Assembly (NCBI RefSeq): GCF_034047335.1
Contig: NZ_CP139137.1
Coordinates: 3,224,001-3,288,000, forward strand
DNA: 64,000 bases
Direction: 5' to 3'
Source: Chryseobacterium sp. JJR-5R
GTDB lineage: Bacteria; Bacteroidota; Bacteroidia; Flavobacteriales; Weeksellaceae
The notes below the pieces were generated by a model. It did not search any database. It was not told the origin of the DNA and was given only the letters and a program-made list of their open reading frames with translations. A program made the translations under genes and the position numbers. Below are positions 51,995 to 60,957 of the stretch, one piece after another. Numbering within the stretch: position 1 is the stretch's first letter; each line of letters opens with the position of its first letter.

Positions 51995-52035
51995 AAAATG
52001 AGGCTGTCTGAAAATTTCAGACAGCCTCATTTTTA
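51995..52035. terminator. Strong bidirectional hairpin
   Basis: AAAATGAGGCTGTCTGAAA and its complement form a long, nearly perfect hairpin followed by T on the plus strand and preceded by A. It lies 139 bp beyond the stop of the minus-strand T9SS gene and 157 bp after the GC-rich remnant, so it may end transcripts from both sides. Confidence 0.65.
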
Positions 52036-52173
52036 TCGATGTTGTTTATGCCGTATACAAAGCATGATTAAATATTCAATGATAAAAAGGTATGTATTAA
52101 TGAATACTCCTGATTATACGAGGGCAGCCCTTCTAAATAAAGTACCAAAATAGAAAAGCAGAAAAGAAGCGGT

Positions 52174-53763
52174 TTATTTTTTTATAAGTTTTTTGATACT
52201 GATTCCGTCTTTTGTTTTAATGTGCACAAAATAAACGCCCGGAATTAAATTTCCGGTTTTGATAAGCTTATCTGCAGGTGAATCAGCTGAAATTAATTTT
52301 CCTGAAGCAGTATAAATACTGACTTGCTTAACTGGACTTTTACTGTTAACATAAAAATGGTCGGTAGCTGGATTAGGATAAATATGCACTTGATCATTTG
52401 GGATTGCAGAAACCTCTGAAGTCTCTAAAACACCTGCATTTAATTTGATCAGCCATAAATCATTAACCTGATAAGGGTTGCCGATTACATCTCCGTCGCC
52501 GTTAAGGGAAGCTGTAGTCCCAAACGATACAAAGCCTCCGTCATTCGCTTCAACGATTCCTGCCCCGCTGTCTTTTTGAGAACCTCCGAAAGCCCTGTCC
52601 CATTCCCGCATACCATTGTTATTAATTTTTAAAACCCACATGTCACCCGGAAGTCCGTTGTGGTAACCCGTCACATATGTACCATTACCGTAGGTCACCC
52701 CTGTCATTATATATCCGCCATCCGAGGTCTGTCTGATCTCTTTAGGTACATCCTGATTATTTCCGCCATAGGATTTTTGCCATTGCATATTGCCATTGGT
52801 ATCCAGTTTTACAACCCAGAAACCTGCATGTATGTTATCCAGCGTAATATCTCCTCCTTTTGACTGTACATAGCCGGCAACAATACATCCGCCATCTGCA
52901 GTTTTTGCAACCGAGTTTGCAAAGTCTTCAGCAGGACCTCCATAATATTTGCTCCAGATCATATTTCCTGAAAAATCAATTTTAAAAACCCAATAATCGG
53001 AATAAAGAACTCCGCTGCCATTCAAATGATAATTGGCGTTTAAAAGATCTCCGTCTACGGATGAAGAGCGTCCTGCTACAATAAATCCATTATCATCGGC
53101 CATGACAGAAGCGGCGTAATCATATAGTGCACCACCGTAATTTTTTACCCATTGAAGATTTCCCTGTTGATCATAAAATACGGCAAAAGCATCGGTAGCG
53201 CCCTTATTGGCAGGTATATTTTCATCGGATGAATATGTATAACCCACCATTAAAAATCCTTGCGGCGTTTCAACAACAGAGGAAACGGAATCTTCTGAAG
53301 TCCCGCCAAAATGATGTTGCCATTGAATATTACCGGAAGAGTCAAGCTTAACAATCCACGCATCTTTAACCGATACATTTCCGTAATGCCCAGTAAGGTC
53401 TCCATTATTGGAGTAGGTATCTGCCACAAAAATGTAACCTCCGTCACTGGTAGACTTTACTGATTTTGCCGACTCCGTTCCTGTGCCGCCAAAACACTTT
53501 TTCCATTGTATATTTCCTGTACTGTTGGTTTTAACAACCCATACATCATAAAGGTTGCCATGCAGACCCGTTACATCTCGGTCCAGAGATCTCGTGGTTC
53601 CCAACAGAATATACCCTCCATCCGGAGTTTTGTCTATAGAATTCCCGGAGTCTTCATAGCTTCCACCATAGTTCTTCTGCCATTGGATAGAGGCTGTCTG
53701 TGCTGAAATTCCCTTTGCGAATAAGATGAAAGCGAATAGCAGAAATGCAGTACATTTTTTCAT
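52174..53763 (-). CDS. T9SS-sorted beta-propeller-like surface protein
   Basis: A 529-residue secreted protein. A signal peptide ends GISAQT. Residues 25-440 hold about seven repeats of the form W-x-K-x-(Y/F)-GG-(6-8)-D/E...S-x-x-x-T-x-DGGYI-x-x-G-x-(T/S), for example WQKNYGGSYEDSGNSIDKTP and WSKYYGGPAEDFANSVAKTA, which should fold as a propeller. From about residue 450 a T9SS type A sorting domain follows (VHIYPNPATDHFYVNSKSPV, IPGVYFVHIKTKDGISIKKL). Its role at the surface is unknown; such repeat proteins are common in Bacteroidota. A clear promoter lies upstream. Confidence 0.85.
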   Translation of the reverse strand: MKKCTAFLLFAFILFAKGISAQTASIQWQKNYGGSYEDSGNSIDKTPDGGYILLGTTRSLDRDVTGLHGNLYDVWVVKTNSTGNIQWKKCFGGTGTESAKSVKSTSDGGYIFVADTYSNNGDLTGHYGNVSVKDAWIVKLDSSGNIQWQHHFGGTSEDSVSSVVETPQGFLMVGYTYSSDENIPANKGATDAFAVFYDQQGNLQWVKNYGGALYDYAASVMADDNGFIVAGRSSSVDGDLLNANYHLNGSGVLYSDYWVFKIDFSGNMIWSKYYGGPAEDFANSVAKTADGGCIVAGYVQSKGGDITLDNIHAGFWVVKLDTNGNMQWQKSYGGNNQDVPKEIRQTSDGGYIMTGVTYGNGTYVTGYHNGLPGDMWVLKINNNGMREWDRAFGGSQKDSGAGIVEANDGGFVSFGTTASLNGDGDVIGNPYQVNDLWLIKLNAGVLETSEVSAIPNDQVHIYPNPATDHFYVNSKSPVKQVSIYTASGKLISADSPADKLIKTGNLIPGVYFVHIKTKDGISIKKLIKK

Positions 53764-53779
53764 AATTATAAATTTTCAA

Positions 53780-53812
53780 CAAATATAGCCATTTATAATT
53801 TTTAATTTACAA
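53780..53812 (-). promoter_or_regulatory. Promoter of the T9SS propeller gene
   Basis: TTG (53810-53812) lies 22 bp upstream of TATATTTG (53780-53787) on the minus strand; the start codon is 17 bp further on. Confidence 0.55.
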
Positions 53813-53995
53813 AATCCTTCTGTTTCAGGAAGATAGCAGGTGATGACCAGACATGAATAATATCTGAAAAAATATGCTGTCAATAGCAGGCTGTTGGTTA
53901 TTGAGTGTATTTTGAATGTGAAAAGTAATTGGTTATATTTATTATATAATCAATATATTTAGTTTTTATAAATTTTAGTTTGATACGGATTATCA

Positions 53996-54010
53996 AATCT
54001 CAAAAACGAT
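53996..54010 (-). repeat. Interspersed repeat, copy 5 (inverted, one T shorter)
   Basis: The minus strand reads ATCGTTTTTGAGATT. It lies 43 bp upstream of the ATG of the unknown AT-rich gene at 54054. Confidence 0.55.
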
Positions 54011-54053
54011 TCTAAATGAGTTTTTAGATTTTAATTTGTAAACCTGTTCGCAG

Positions 54054-54857
54054 ATGAAATTCATATTTTCTTTTTTATTTTTATTAAATTGTCTGTGCTT
54101 TCAAGCACAGGAAAAAGATTCTGTAGTTAATTCTGAAATTGAGGATGTTGTAATTTTGAAAAATACAAAAATTGAATGTCACAAAATTTATGAGAGAGAA
54201 AAAGCTAATTATGAAGTACAGTCCAAAGAGCTAAATAAATTAAATTTTGAAACACTTTTTTACGAAATTTTTAAACTAAAAGAATTACAAATATTAAAGT
54301 CTAACAATCGGAAAATACTAATTTTCAACCCCGATTTTAGGACGGTAAATTCTGTATGTGGAAATGATTTTCATTTTAAGTGCAAACACTACGAGAAGGA
54401 TATTCAAAACAAAGTTTTTAAAAAGGTTTGGAAAAAATTTAACTATCTAATAATTGAAAAATTCTTTGATGATAAAGTAATTATTCCTTTAATGGGACAG
54501 CCATTTCTGTCTTTTGAGCAAAATATGAGTGATGAGAATAATTATTTAAAAAGATTTGATATTAAACCTTCCTTTATTGGAATTTATCAGGATTTAAATA
54601 ATATTAAAAAAGAGTTTCATTACTCTTCTCATCGAAAACATACTGAAAATTTAAAAATTCATCTTCAAAAAGATAGAATGATTGCCGAAGATTTTCTTCA
54701 ATTGGATATGAGTATATTTCCTGTTGTGAGTGGATATTCTAATGTTTATAATGTGAAAATTATTATCGGGATTGACGGGGAAGAGCTTAATAGAATAGAT
54801 ATTCTATATCAATACAAATATGGTAAATGGAATCTGTTAAAAGAAAATTATCCATAA
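54054..54857 (+). CDS. Exported AT-rich protein of unknown function
   Basis: A 267-residue protein with a signal peptide (MKFIFSFLFLLNCLCFQAQ). The mature part is lysine-, asparagine- and isoleucine-rich, with two cysteines in VNSVCGNDFHFKCKHYEKD and an end in YQYKYGKWNLLKENY. No domain recognised. The gene is markedly AT-rich, like much of the accessory zone. An unrelated response-regulator remnant follows it. Confidence 0.6.
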   Translation: MKFIFSFLFLLNCLCFQAQEKDSVVNSEIEDVVILKNTKIECHKIYEREKANYEVQSKELNKLNFETLFYEIFKLKELQILKSNNRKILIFNPDFRTVNSVCGNDFHFKCKHYEKDIQNKVFKKVWKKFNYLIIEKFFDDKVIIPLMGQPFLSFEQNMSDENNYLKRFDIKPSFIGIYQDLNNIKKEFHYSSHRKHTENLKIHLQKDRMIAEDFLQLDMSIFPVVSGYSNVYNVKIIIGIDGEELNRIDILYQYKYGKWNLLKENYP

Positions 54858-54915
54858 TCTTTAAAATCTCATAAAACCACCAATTAATCTAAAAATTCAT
54901 CATCTCAAACATTAA

Positions 54916-54995
54916 ATACTTTTAGCAGAAGATGACGAAAGAATCCGCAAATTTCTCTTGAAAAGACTTAACGAAGACGGGGATCAGGTGAGCTT
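54916..54995 (+). pseudogene. Remnant of a response-regulator receiver domain
   Basis: About 26 codons after an in-frame TAA read ILLAEDDERIRKFLLKRLNE, then DGDQVSLSE, the first beta-alpha unit of a CheY-like receiver with its acidic pair (EDD). The phosphoacceptor region and the rest are missing; the frame then runs into AT-rich nonsense. It is a gene scrap, and no intact relative lies beside it. Confidence 0.5.
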
Positions 54996-55041
54996 GTCAG
55001 AAAAATATTTTTTATATAATTATAACCATGTGTGATATTTT

Positions 55042-55059
55042 TTGCTATTTTTATAGCAA
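55042..55059 (+). promoter_or_regulatory. Hairpin just upstream of the first paralog's start codon
   Basis: TTGCTAT and ATAGCAA pair around TTTT, ending 12 bp before the ATG at 55072. It could hinder ribosome access or mark the end of an upstream transcript; no more can be said. Confidence 0.3.
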
Positions 55060-55071
55060 TCAAAAATTTTT

Positions 55072-55974
55072 ATGAAAAAAGCTTTATTGTTTTCATTATT
55101 AGGAATGATTTCCTTCACGAATGCCCAAGTAGGGATTAATAATAACATCCCCTCAAGTACGCTCGACATTTCAGGGTCACTGGAAGGCAGCTACCGCGAA
55201 ATTACTGCCAACAGTTCTTTGTCTGCTGCAGATTACCATGTTTCATTCGCCGGAACATCTGCCTCAACGGTAACTTTGCCGCAAATGTCTACTGCGGATG
55301 GTTCTGCATCAGATTTCAGGGGAAGAAAATATTTTGTAAAAAACAACAGCTCTGTTGCCAATCTTACTTTGGCGGCGGCTTCCGGGCAGACCATACGGAC
55401 TGGAGGAAGCAATGCGGCAAACAATACATATATTTTATCTCCCGGTGTACTGGGGATATTTACCGCCAACGCAACCAACGGCTGGGATCTTGACCTTGCG
55501 GTAAATACGATTCCGGATACCAGCTGGAAGATTACGAATAATGCTTTCAACGGCACCCTGAATTCAGCGCAGCCTATAGCCACCGGCAGTACCTACCAGG
55601 TCATCAACGGGAGCAGTGTCACGGTTACTGTACCCGCAGGATACAACCAGTCTATTGTAACGCTTAATTTTAACGGATGGGGCCATACCTTCTATTCAGG
55701 CGTTTCAATGGGTTCATTGAGATTCCAAATCGCTCAGACCGGAACTTCCTCTGCCACCTATACTTCAACCACGATGACTTCCTGGTTATCCCCTATTAAT
55801 TCCGGAGGCTACTACCGATATACTTTTCCGGCCGCCTACTCTATTTCCAATTTAGCCCCGGGAACGTATACCTTCAATTTACAGGTTGTAAGAGAAGGGG
55901 AAGCGGGTGCCGCTCCGAATGAAGTTGTTGTCTGGGGAATCCGAAGCACCGCGGAAGTATACAGCAGAAATTAA
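55072..55974 (+). CDS. Secreted beta-rich protein, tandem paralog 1
   Basis: A 300-residue exported protein. The signal peptide ends FTNAQ, directly followed by VGINNNIPSSTLDISGSLEG, the N-terminus style of Bacteroidota surface and tail-fibre-like proteins. The middle (SLSAADYHVSFAGTSASTVTLP...GRKYFVKNNSS...ILSPGVLGIFTANATNGWDLD) resembles the structural part of fibre proteins. The C-terminal 130 residues form a beta-sandwich (VTVTVPAGYNQSIVTLNFNG...APGTYTFNLQVVREGEAG). No T9SS domain. Paralogous to the next gene, same length, 80 bp apart. Function unknown. Confidence 0.7.
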   Translation: MKKALLFSLLGMISFTNAQVGINNNIPSSTLDISGSLEGSYREITANSSLSAADYHVSFAGTSASTVTLPQMSTADGSASDFRGRKYFVKNNSSVANLTLAAASGQTIRTGGSNAANNTYILSPGVLGIFTANATNGWDLDLAVNTIPDTSWKITNNAFNGTLNSAQPIATGSTYQVINGSSVTVTVPAGYNQSIVTLNFNGWGHTFYSGVSMGSLRFQIAQTGTSSATYTSTTMTSWLSPINSGGYYRYTFPAAYSISNLAPGTYTFNLQVVREGEAGAAPNEVVVWGIRSTAEVYSRN

Positions 55975-56054
55975 ATTTTGCCCTTTGCTATAACCGAACT
56001 GTTTCATAAAATAGACAGATTGCCTTATAACCAATCTTTAAAACAATAATTAAA

Positions 56055-56957
56055 ATGAGAAAAAAATTACTACTCCTGCCGTTCTTGGGTATTATTTCCA
56101 TCACAAATGCACAAGTTGGAATAAATACCAATACCCCTTCAAGCACGCTGGACTTCAGAGGATCATTGGAAGGAAGCTACCGTGAAATCACAGCCAATAC
56201 CTCTTTGTCCTCTGCAGACTACCATGTGTCATTTGCAGGAACCTCCTCATCAACGCTGAGCCTGCCTCAAATGTCTACTGCGGATGGCTCTGCATCAGAT
56301 TTCAGGGGAAGAAAATACTTTGTAAAGAACAACAGTTCCACGTCCAATCTTACTTTATCAGCAGCCATCGGCCAGACCATACGGCTGGGGGGAAGCAATA
56401 CGGCCAACAATACATATATTTTATCTCCCGGCGTACTGGGGATATTTACCGCCAACGCAACCAACGGCTGGGATCTTGATCTTGCGGTAAATACGATTCC
56501 GGATACCAGCTGGAAGATTACCAACAATGCTTTTAACGGCACGTTGAATTCTGCGCAGGCCTTAACAGCAGGCACTGCGTATCAGACGGTGAATGGGACC
56601 AGCTTAACGGTGACAGTACCTCCGGGATACAATCAGTCTATCGTGACGTTAAATTTTAACGGCTGGGGAGATGTTGACCCAACCGGCGTATCCTTAGGCT
56701 CACTAAGATTTCAGATTACACAAAGCGGGACATCGGCCAACACTTACGGTTCTACAACAATGACCTCCTGGTCGGTTCCGGTCAATGGAGGAAGGCCCAG
56801 ATATACTTTCCCGGCCGCTTATTCTATTTCCAATTTAGCTCCGGGTACGTATACCTTCAATTTACAGGTAGTAAGAGAAGAGGAAGCGGGTTCTGCACCT
56901 AACGGAGTAAATATCTGGGGTGTCCAGAGTACGGCGAAAGTATATAATAGAAATTAA
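56055..56957 (+). CDS. Secreted beta-rich protein, tandem paralog 2
   Basis: A 300-residue protein of exactly the same length and domain order as the preceding gene. The signal peptide ends ITNAQ, then VGINTNTPSSTLDFRGSLEG. The C-terminal sandwich contains VTVPPGYNQSIVTLNFNGWG and ends in KVYNRN. Identity with paralog 1 is high in the middle at the DNA level and lower at both ends. The two are probably co-transcribed or independently expressed variants of one surface protein. Confidence 0.7.
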   Translation: MRKKLLLLPFLGIISITNAQVGINTNTPSSTLDFRGSLEGSYREITANTSLSSADYHVSFAGTSSSTLSLPQMSTADGSASDFRGRKYFVKNNSSTSNLTLSAAIGQTIRLGGSNTANNTYILSPGVLGIFTANATNGWDLDLAVNTIPDTSWKITNNAFNGTLNSAQALTAGTAYQTVNGTSLTVTVPPGYNQSIVTLNFNGWGDVDPTGVSLGSLRFQITQSGTSANTYGSTTMTSWSVPVNGGRPRYTFPAAYSISNLAPGTYTFNLQVVREEEAGSAPNGVNIWGVQSTAKVYNRN

Positions 56958-57474
56958 AATCTATTACAGCCGGTACGAAAGTTAAAAACGGTTTGTAATA
57001 TCGTATCATATCATCAAATGAAATTATGACGGATAATTTCATTTGATCGATTCCTGAGTTTTAAATTCTTTCTTGTGCGGATAAGCAGCTGTTATGCTTC
57101 TTTGCTTATATCCGGATAATCCACTGCTGCAGTTTAAATCATTGCACGTGCCTTCAGAGGGTTTTAAATGGTTCATCTTACAGATCTGCTTTATTCCGAT
57201 GATCGTTTATCATTCTTATTTTAAACTGATCAATGAAAATAAAAATTTGAAATCTTATTTTATTATAATATTAAATGTATTAAGCTGGTACACCCTAAAC
57301 CAGCCATGGCCAGATAACAGAATGTTGTAAACTTCATTTATCCACATCAATGCCCAAAATGCAATTGTCCTTCAATTAATAAGAGGTTTAAACACAACAA
57401 TTATTTTCATATCTTTAAACATTCCAAATACTCCCGGATTATTTGATTTATAGTACACCAGATCAACTTATTAT
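56958..57474. other. Intergenic stretch, no convincing gene
   Basis: A 78-codon plus-strand open frame (57094-57330) is present, but it has no recognisable domain, and its hydrophobic segment with flanking basic residues could be chance. No repeat or RNA was recognised. Confidence 0.4.
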
Positions 57475-58662
57475 ATGAGCGAAGTTAACAAAGCACAAAA
57501 TTTTCAAACCGATATAGACCAAATTAACCAGATCCCTGCTGTGGCTAAAATACTTGAAGTTATCTGCAGCACTACAGGAATGGGATTTGCAGCAGTTGTC
57601 AGAGTTACAGAAGACCGTTGGATCGCCTGTGCTGTCAATGATAAAATCAATTTCGGACTGGCAGTTGGAGAAGAACTGAAAGTTGAGACCACTTTATGCC
57701 AACAGGTGATGAATGAGCGGAAAGAAGTTGCCATCGATCATGTAGCAGAGGACCCGGTTTATGCAGAGCACCATACGCCCAGAATATATGGTCTTCAAAG
57801 TTATATTTCAGTCCCTCTTTTTCTGACCAACGGGGATTTTTTCGGAACTTTATGTGCAATCGATCCAAATCCTGCACGGTTAAATAACGAGAAGACAATT
57901 GGTATGTTCAGACTGTTTGCTGAATTAATTGCCTTTCATCTGGAATCCCTCCAAAACCTAAGCGAAACCCAGGCGCAGCTGATGGAAGAACAGACAAATG
58001 CAGAAATAAGAGAACAGTTTATAGCCATCTTAGGGCATGACCTTCGTAATCCGGTCGGTGCCATCTCAAGCGCAGCGCAGCTTATGTTCCGAACTTCCTT
58101 AGATGAAAAAAATTTAAAATTAGCCAAAATTATACAAGATTCCACCATACGTATAAGAGGATTGATTGACAATATGCTTGATTTTGCCAGCGGGCGTTTA
58201 GGAGGTGGTATTGTGCTGAATTATGACAACGACAAGGATCTTGAAGAAACGCTTCATCAAATCATTACCGAACTCCGGACGGTTTATCCTGAACGGGAAA
58301 TTTCAGTCGATTTAAATTTAAATGATCCGGTTGAAGGAGATTATAAACGTATAGCGCAATTGTTTTCAAACCTTCTGGCAAACGCAATTACCCATGGGTC
58401 AAAAGGGTCTCCCATCATAGTCAGGGCAAAAAGCGAACCGGCTTTTTTTGAATTAAGTGTAATTAATAAAGGAAATAAAATTTCTCCTGAAACAGAAAAA
58501 CATTTGTTTAAGCCCTTTTCCAGAGGTAAAATACATCAGGGACAGGAGGGGCTTGGGTTAGGTTTATATATTGCAAGCGAAATAGCAAATGCACACAAAG
58601 GCCAGATTTTAGTTAGTTCCAAGGATGAGGAAACTTGTTTCACATTTCAGTTTAATCGATAA
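57475..58662 (+). CDS. Soluble GAF-domain sensor histidine kinase
   Basis: A 395-residue cytosolic kinase without membrane segments. A GAF domain spans residues ~20-160 (STTGMGFAAVVRVTEDRWIACAV, IYGLQSYISVPLFLTNGDFFGTLCAIDPN). A short coiled linker is followed by HisKA with ILGHDLRNPVGAISSAAQLM. The ATPase domain has LLANAITHGSKGSP and GLGLGLYIASEIANAHKG. There is no bilin-binding cysteine in an obvious phytochrome context. No response regulator gene is adjacent, so it is an orphan kinase; the nearby receiver scrap at 54916 is too far and too short to be its partner now. Confidence 0.88.
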   Translation: MSEVNKAQNFQTDIDQINQIPAVAKILEVICSTTGMGFAAVVRVTEDRWIACAVNDKINFGLAVGEELKVETTLCQQVMNERKEVAIDHVAEDPVYAEHHTPRIYGLQSYISVPLFLTNGDFFGTLCAIDPNPARLNNEKTIGMFRLFAELIAFHLESLQNLSETQAQLMEEQTNAEIREQFIAILGHDLRNPVGAISSAAQLMFRTSLDEKNLKLAKIIQDSTIRIRGLIDNMLDFASGRLGGGIVLNYDNDKDLEETLHQIITELRTVYPEREISVDLNLNDPVEGDYKRIAQLFSNLLANAITHGSKGSPIIVRAKSEPAFFELSVINKGNKISPETEKHLFKPFSRGKIHQGQEGLGLGLYIASEIANAHKGQILVSSKDEETCFTFQFNR

Positions 58663-58917
58663 TTTTGATATTCTTTGCAGTTCTATATTTATAATTGTTT
58701 AAGATATATTAATTTTTCGGTCCAAAATTAAGATTCAGTCAAGTTCCCGGTCATCCCAACAATATCATACTCGTCCCTGTGGATTTTCTTCCCCGTCAGA
58801 TGGCTGTTTGACCTTTGTTTTTTTTGAGACTGATCAATCTTTCCAAGTGATCTGAATGAAGATATCCGCAAGCTGCCATATCAGCAGATACTATGGCAGA
58901 TCTGATTTTTCCAGCAC

Positions 58918-60951
58918 TTACGGGTTATCAGTAATAGTAAAAGTTATTTTGGGTTGTCTAAATAATAAATCAAACGGCATTCTTTTCTTACAGGTATCGT
59001 TTTCGTAACCGGAAACGGTATAATTAATGATCCCGCCTTCTTTTGTAAAGGAAAGTAATCCATCGGCATGATTTCTTTTTTCATGACTGCTGTCACTGGG
59101 GAAATCAATGGCAAAGTGGCCATTTTCATTGTTCATAAAAAGGGCTATTTTGCTGAAAGGTTTATTCGTCATGAATAGTCGTAACGCAGGAGCCAAATCT
59201 GTTGTATACGTATAATCAGCATGATCATCGATTTCAATATTCAGCTGCGGCCAGTTCACAATAATTTCTGAGTGGAGCAACAATCCTGAATATTCTTTCT
59301 TAAAATCAAAAAATTCGGCGAATGAAGAATCATTTAATACGTAACTTTTAAATTCGTCCAGAGAAAAAGCGTTTCCAACGCTAAAAACCCCGAATAACAT
59401 CGAGATCATCCAGGCATTATCCAGTTTGAAATACCTCAAAGATTCTTCAGGTAAAATATTTTTATGCGGAAACAGATAAAAATACGGAAAATCAATCAGT
59501 TTCACCAGGTTTATGATGAAAGCTTTAATCAGTTCCGGGAGTTTTCGTACGCTAAAATCCAATGCGAGATTCAGCGGGCTGTATTCTTCATTCTGCTCTG
59601 ACATCAACTGACTCAATTTCAACTGGTCTTTCCACTTTTTGATCTCCTGTAAAACTTTGGCATTGGTGGTTACCAATATCCTCCCCAGCTGCCACGCTGC
59701 AGCATAGCCCATATCGAGCATTTTCGTTTCTTCGTTATAAAGGATTAATCTTTCAGAATGATCCGGAATAAAATCTCCCAGATCAAAACCTGTCTCAGGA
59801 GCAATGCTTAAGCCTTTAAAAGTCATGATATGCTGTCTCCGTACAAAGGGACCCTGATACCAGGAAACCATTTTTCCTCCTGATTTCAAAGTATGCCGCA
59901 GAGGGATTTTCCCCATACCGATCAGGCTATTCACCGCAGTATTCCTGGATGCTGCCGGTAAAATGTAATTTATTTCTGAAAATTTCAGCTCCTGAAGCAT
60001 TCCTTTCAGGGTCTTTCCTTCGTATTTCAGAAGAGAGAGAATTTCATTCTTTTCATCACCATTATCTCCTTTTTCCAATATATCCAGGATTGGCGCATAT
60101 TGTTTTCTGCTTCGTTTCAGATAGTTTATTAATTTTTCTTCTCCTTCCAGAACAGGATGTTTTGATGTATGTGTTTTAATTGCATGTAAAGATGACAGTC
60201 CTCTAAATTTATCTTCATTGTATTGGTATGAGTCATGCTTAAATGATTCAAACGCCCATTGATAAAGAACAATCAGATTGTTTGGCGCATTTTCTTTCTT
60301 TGTGCCTGAAAGATTGAATTTTCCTGATTCTTCAACCATATAAGAACAGATGAAAGCATGGTATTTTTTATCCGGGCATACCATTCTTTTTGAAACTACA
60401 ATAGCTGTTTCATCAGAAATAAATGCCTGATTTCTTTCTTCTCCCTGCTGGATCCTGACATGGGATAAGTATTTCATTTCTAAGTTGTCCGGCAGATTTA
60501 CTGCAAATTTCTCCGGAATTTCCAGGTATGTGAAGGCCTTGTTTTTTTCATAACACTGTTCTAAGAGCCGTGTATCTGCCTTTTGAACAGACACCTGTGA
60601 ATCGTCTTTTAAATTGCCGTCAAAATCTATTTCAGATTCTTCAAAAAGGGCAACAAATAAATACGGAGACCTCTCGCCACCGGCCGTTTCATTCAAAAAA
60701 TCCCAGGGAAGAGAACTTCTTTTAAACTGCACATTCGGGAAAGCCCCGGCGTAATTTCCTCCCCCTGATTTAGGAGGATAAACCGACAGAATTTCATTAT
60801 CAGGAATCTGATGCATAAAGCCGGAAACCATAAACTCCACTTCCGAAGTGCTGGAAAGCAGGTAATTGACTGATGTTACTTTGATTTTGTATCTGCCAGC
60901 CGGTACAGATGAAGCATGTGCCGATTCAATAAAAACAGTATTCTGAGACAT
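58918..60951 (-). CDS. Unknown 677-residue protein encoded downstream of the DUF6603-like gene
   Basis: I do not recognise a family. No signal peptide: it begins MSQNTVFIESAHASSVPAGRYKIKV with an N-terminal beta-sandwich (residues 1-190, KIKVTSVNYLLSSTSEVEFMVSG). A long alpha/beta middle follows, including a helical stretch with HKNILPEESLRYFKLDNAWM and SVRKLPELIKAFIINLVKLI, then a C-terminal beta domain from about 570 (NIEIDDHADYTYTTDLAPAL). It starts 6 bp after the DUF6603-like stop, so it is in the same operon and presumably works with it. Confidence 0.65.
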   Translation of the reverse strand: MSQNTVFIESAHASSVPAGRYKIKVTSVNYLLSSTSEVEFMVSGFMHQIPDNEILSVYPPKSGGGNYAGAFPNVQFKRSSLPWDFLNETAGGERSPYLFVALFEESEIDFDGNLKDDSQVSVQKADTRLLEQCYEKNKAFTYLEIPEKFAVNLPDNLEMKYLSHVRIQQGEERNQAFISDETAIVVSKRMVCPDKKYHAFICSYMVEESGKFNLSGTKKENAPNNLIVLYQWAFESFKHDSYQYNEDKFRGLSSLHAIKTHTSKHPVLEGEEKLINYLKRSRKQYAPILDILEKGDNGDEKNEILSLLKYEGKTLKGMLQELKFSEINYILPAASRNTAVNSLIGMGKIPLRHTLKSGGKMVSWYQGPFVRRQHIMTFKGLSIAPETGFDLGDFIPDHSERLILYNEETKMLDMGYAAAWQLGRILVTTNAKVLQEIKKWKDQLKLSQLMSEQNEEYSPLNLALDFSVRKLPELIKAFIINLVKLIDFPYFYLFPHKNILPEESLRYFKLDNAWMISMLFGVFSVGNAFSLDEFKSYVLNDSSFAEFFDFKKEYSGLLLHSEIIVNWPQLNIEIDDHADYTYTTDLAPALRLFMTNKPFSKIALFMNNENGHFAIDFPSDSSHEKRNHADGLLSFTKEGGIINYTVSGYENDTCKKRMPFDLLFRQPKITFTITDNP

Positions 60952-60957
60952 GGGTGG

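Noticed and set aside
51947..52153. 68-codon plus-strand open frame crossing the terminator hairpin
   Set aside because: It runs through a strong hairpin and its sequence is non-protein-like.
54870..54888. Possible sixth copy of the 16-bp repeat (AAATCTCATAAAACC)
   Set aside because: Lacks the ATCG end and has internal mismatches; not counted.
57094..57330. 78-codon plus-strand open frame upstream of the GAF kinase
   Set aside because: No family, no promoter box and no ribosome-binding context; plausible by chance in AT-rich DNA.
58815..58835. TTTTTTTTGAGACTGATC as a repeat copy
   Set aside because: Only the T run and GAGA are shared; no ATCG start and no GATT end.
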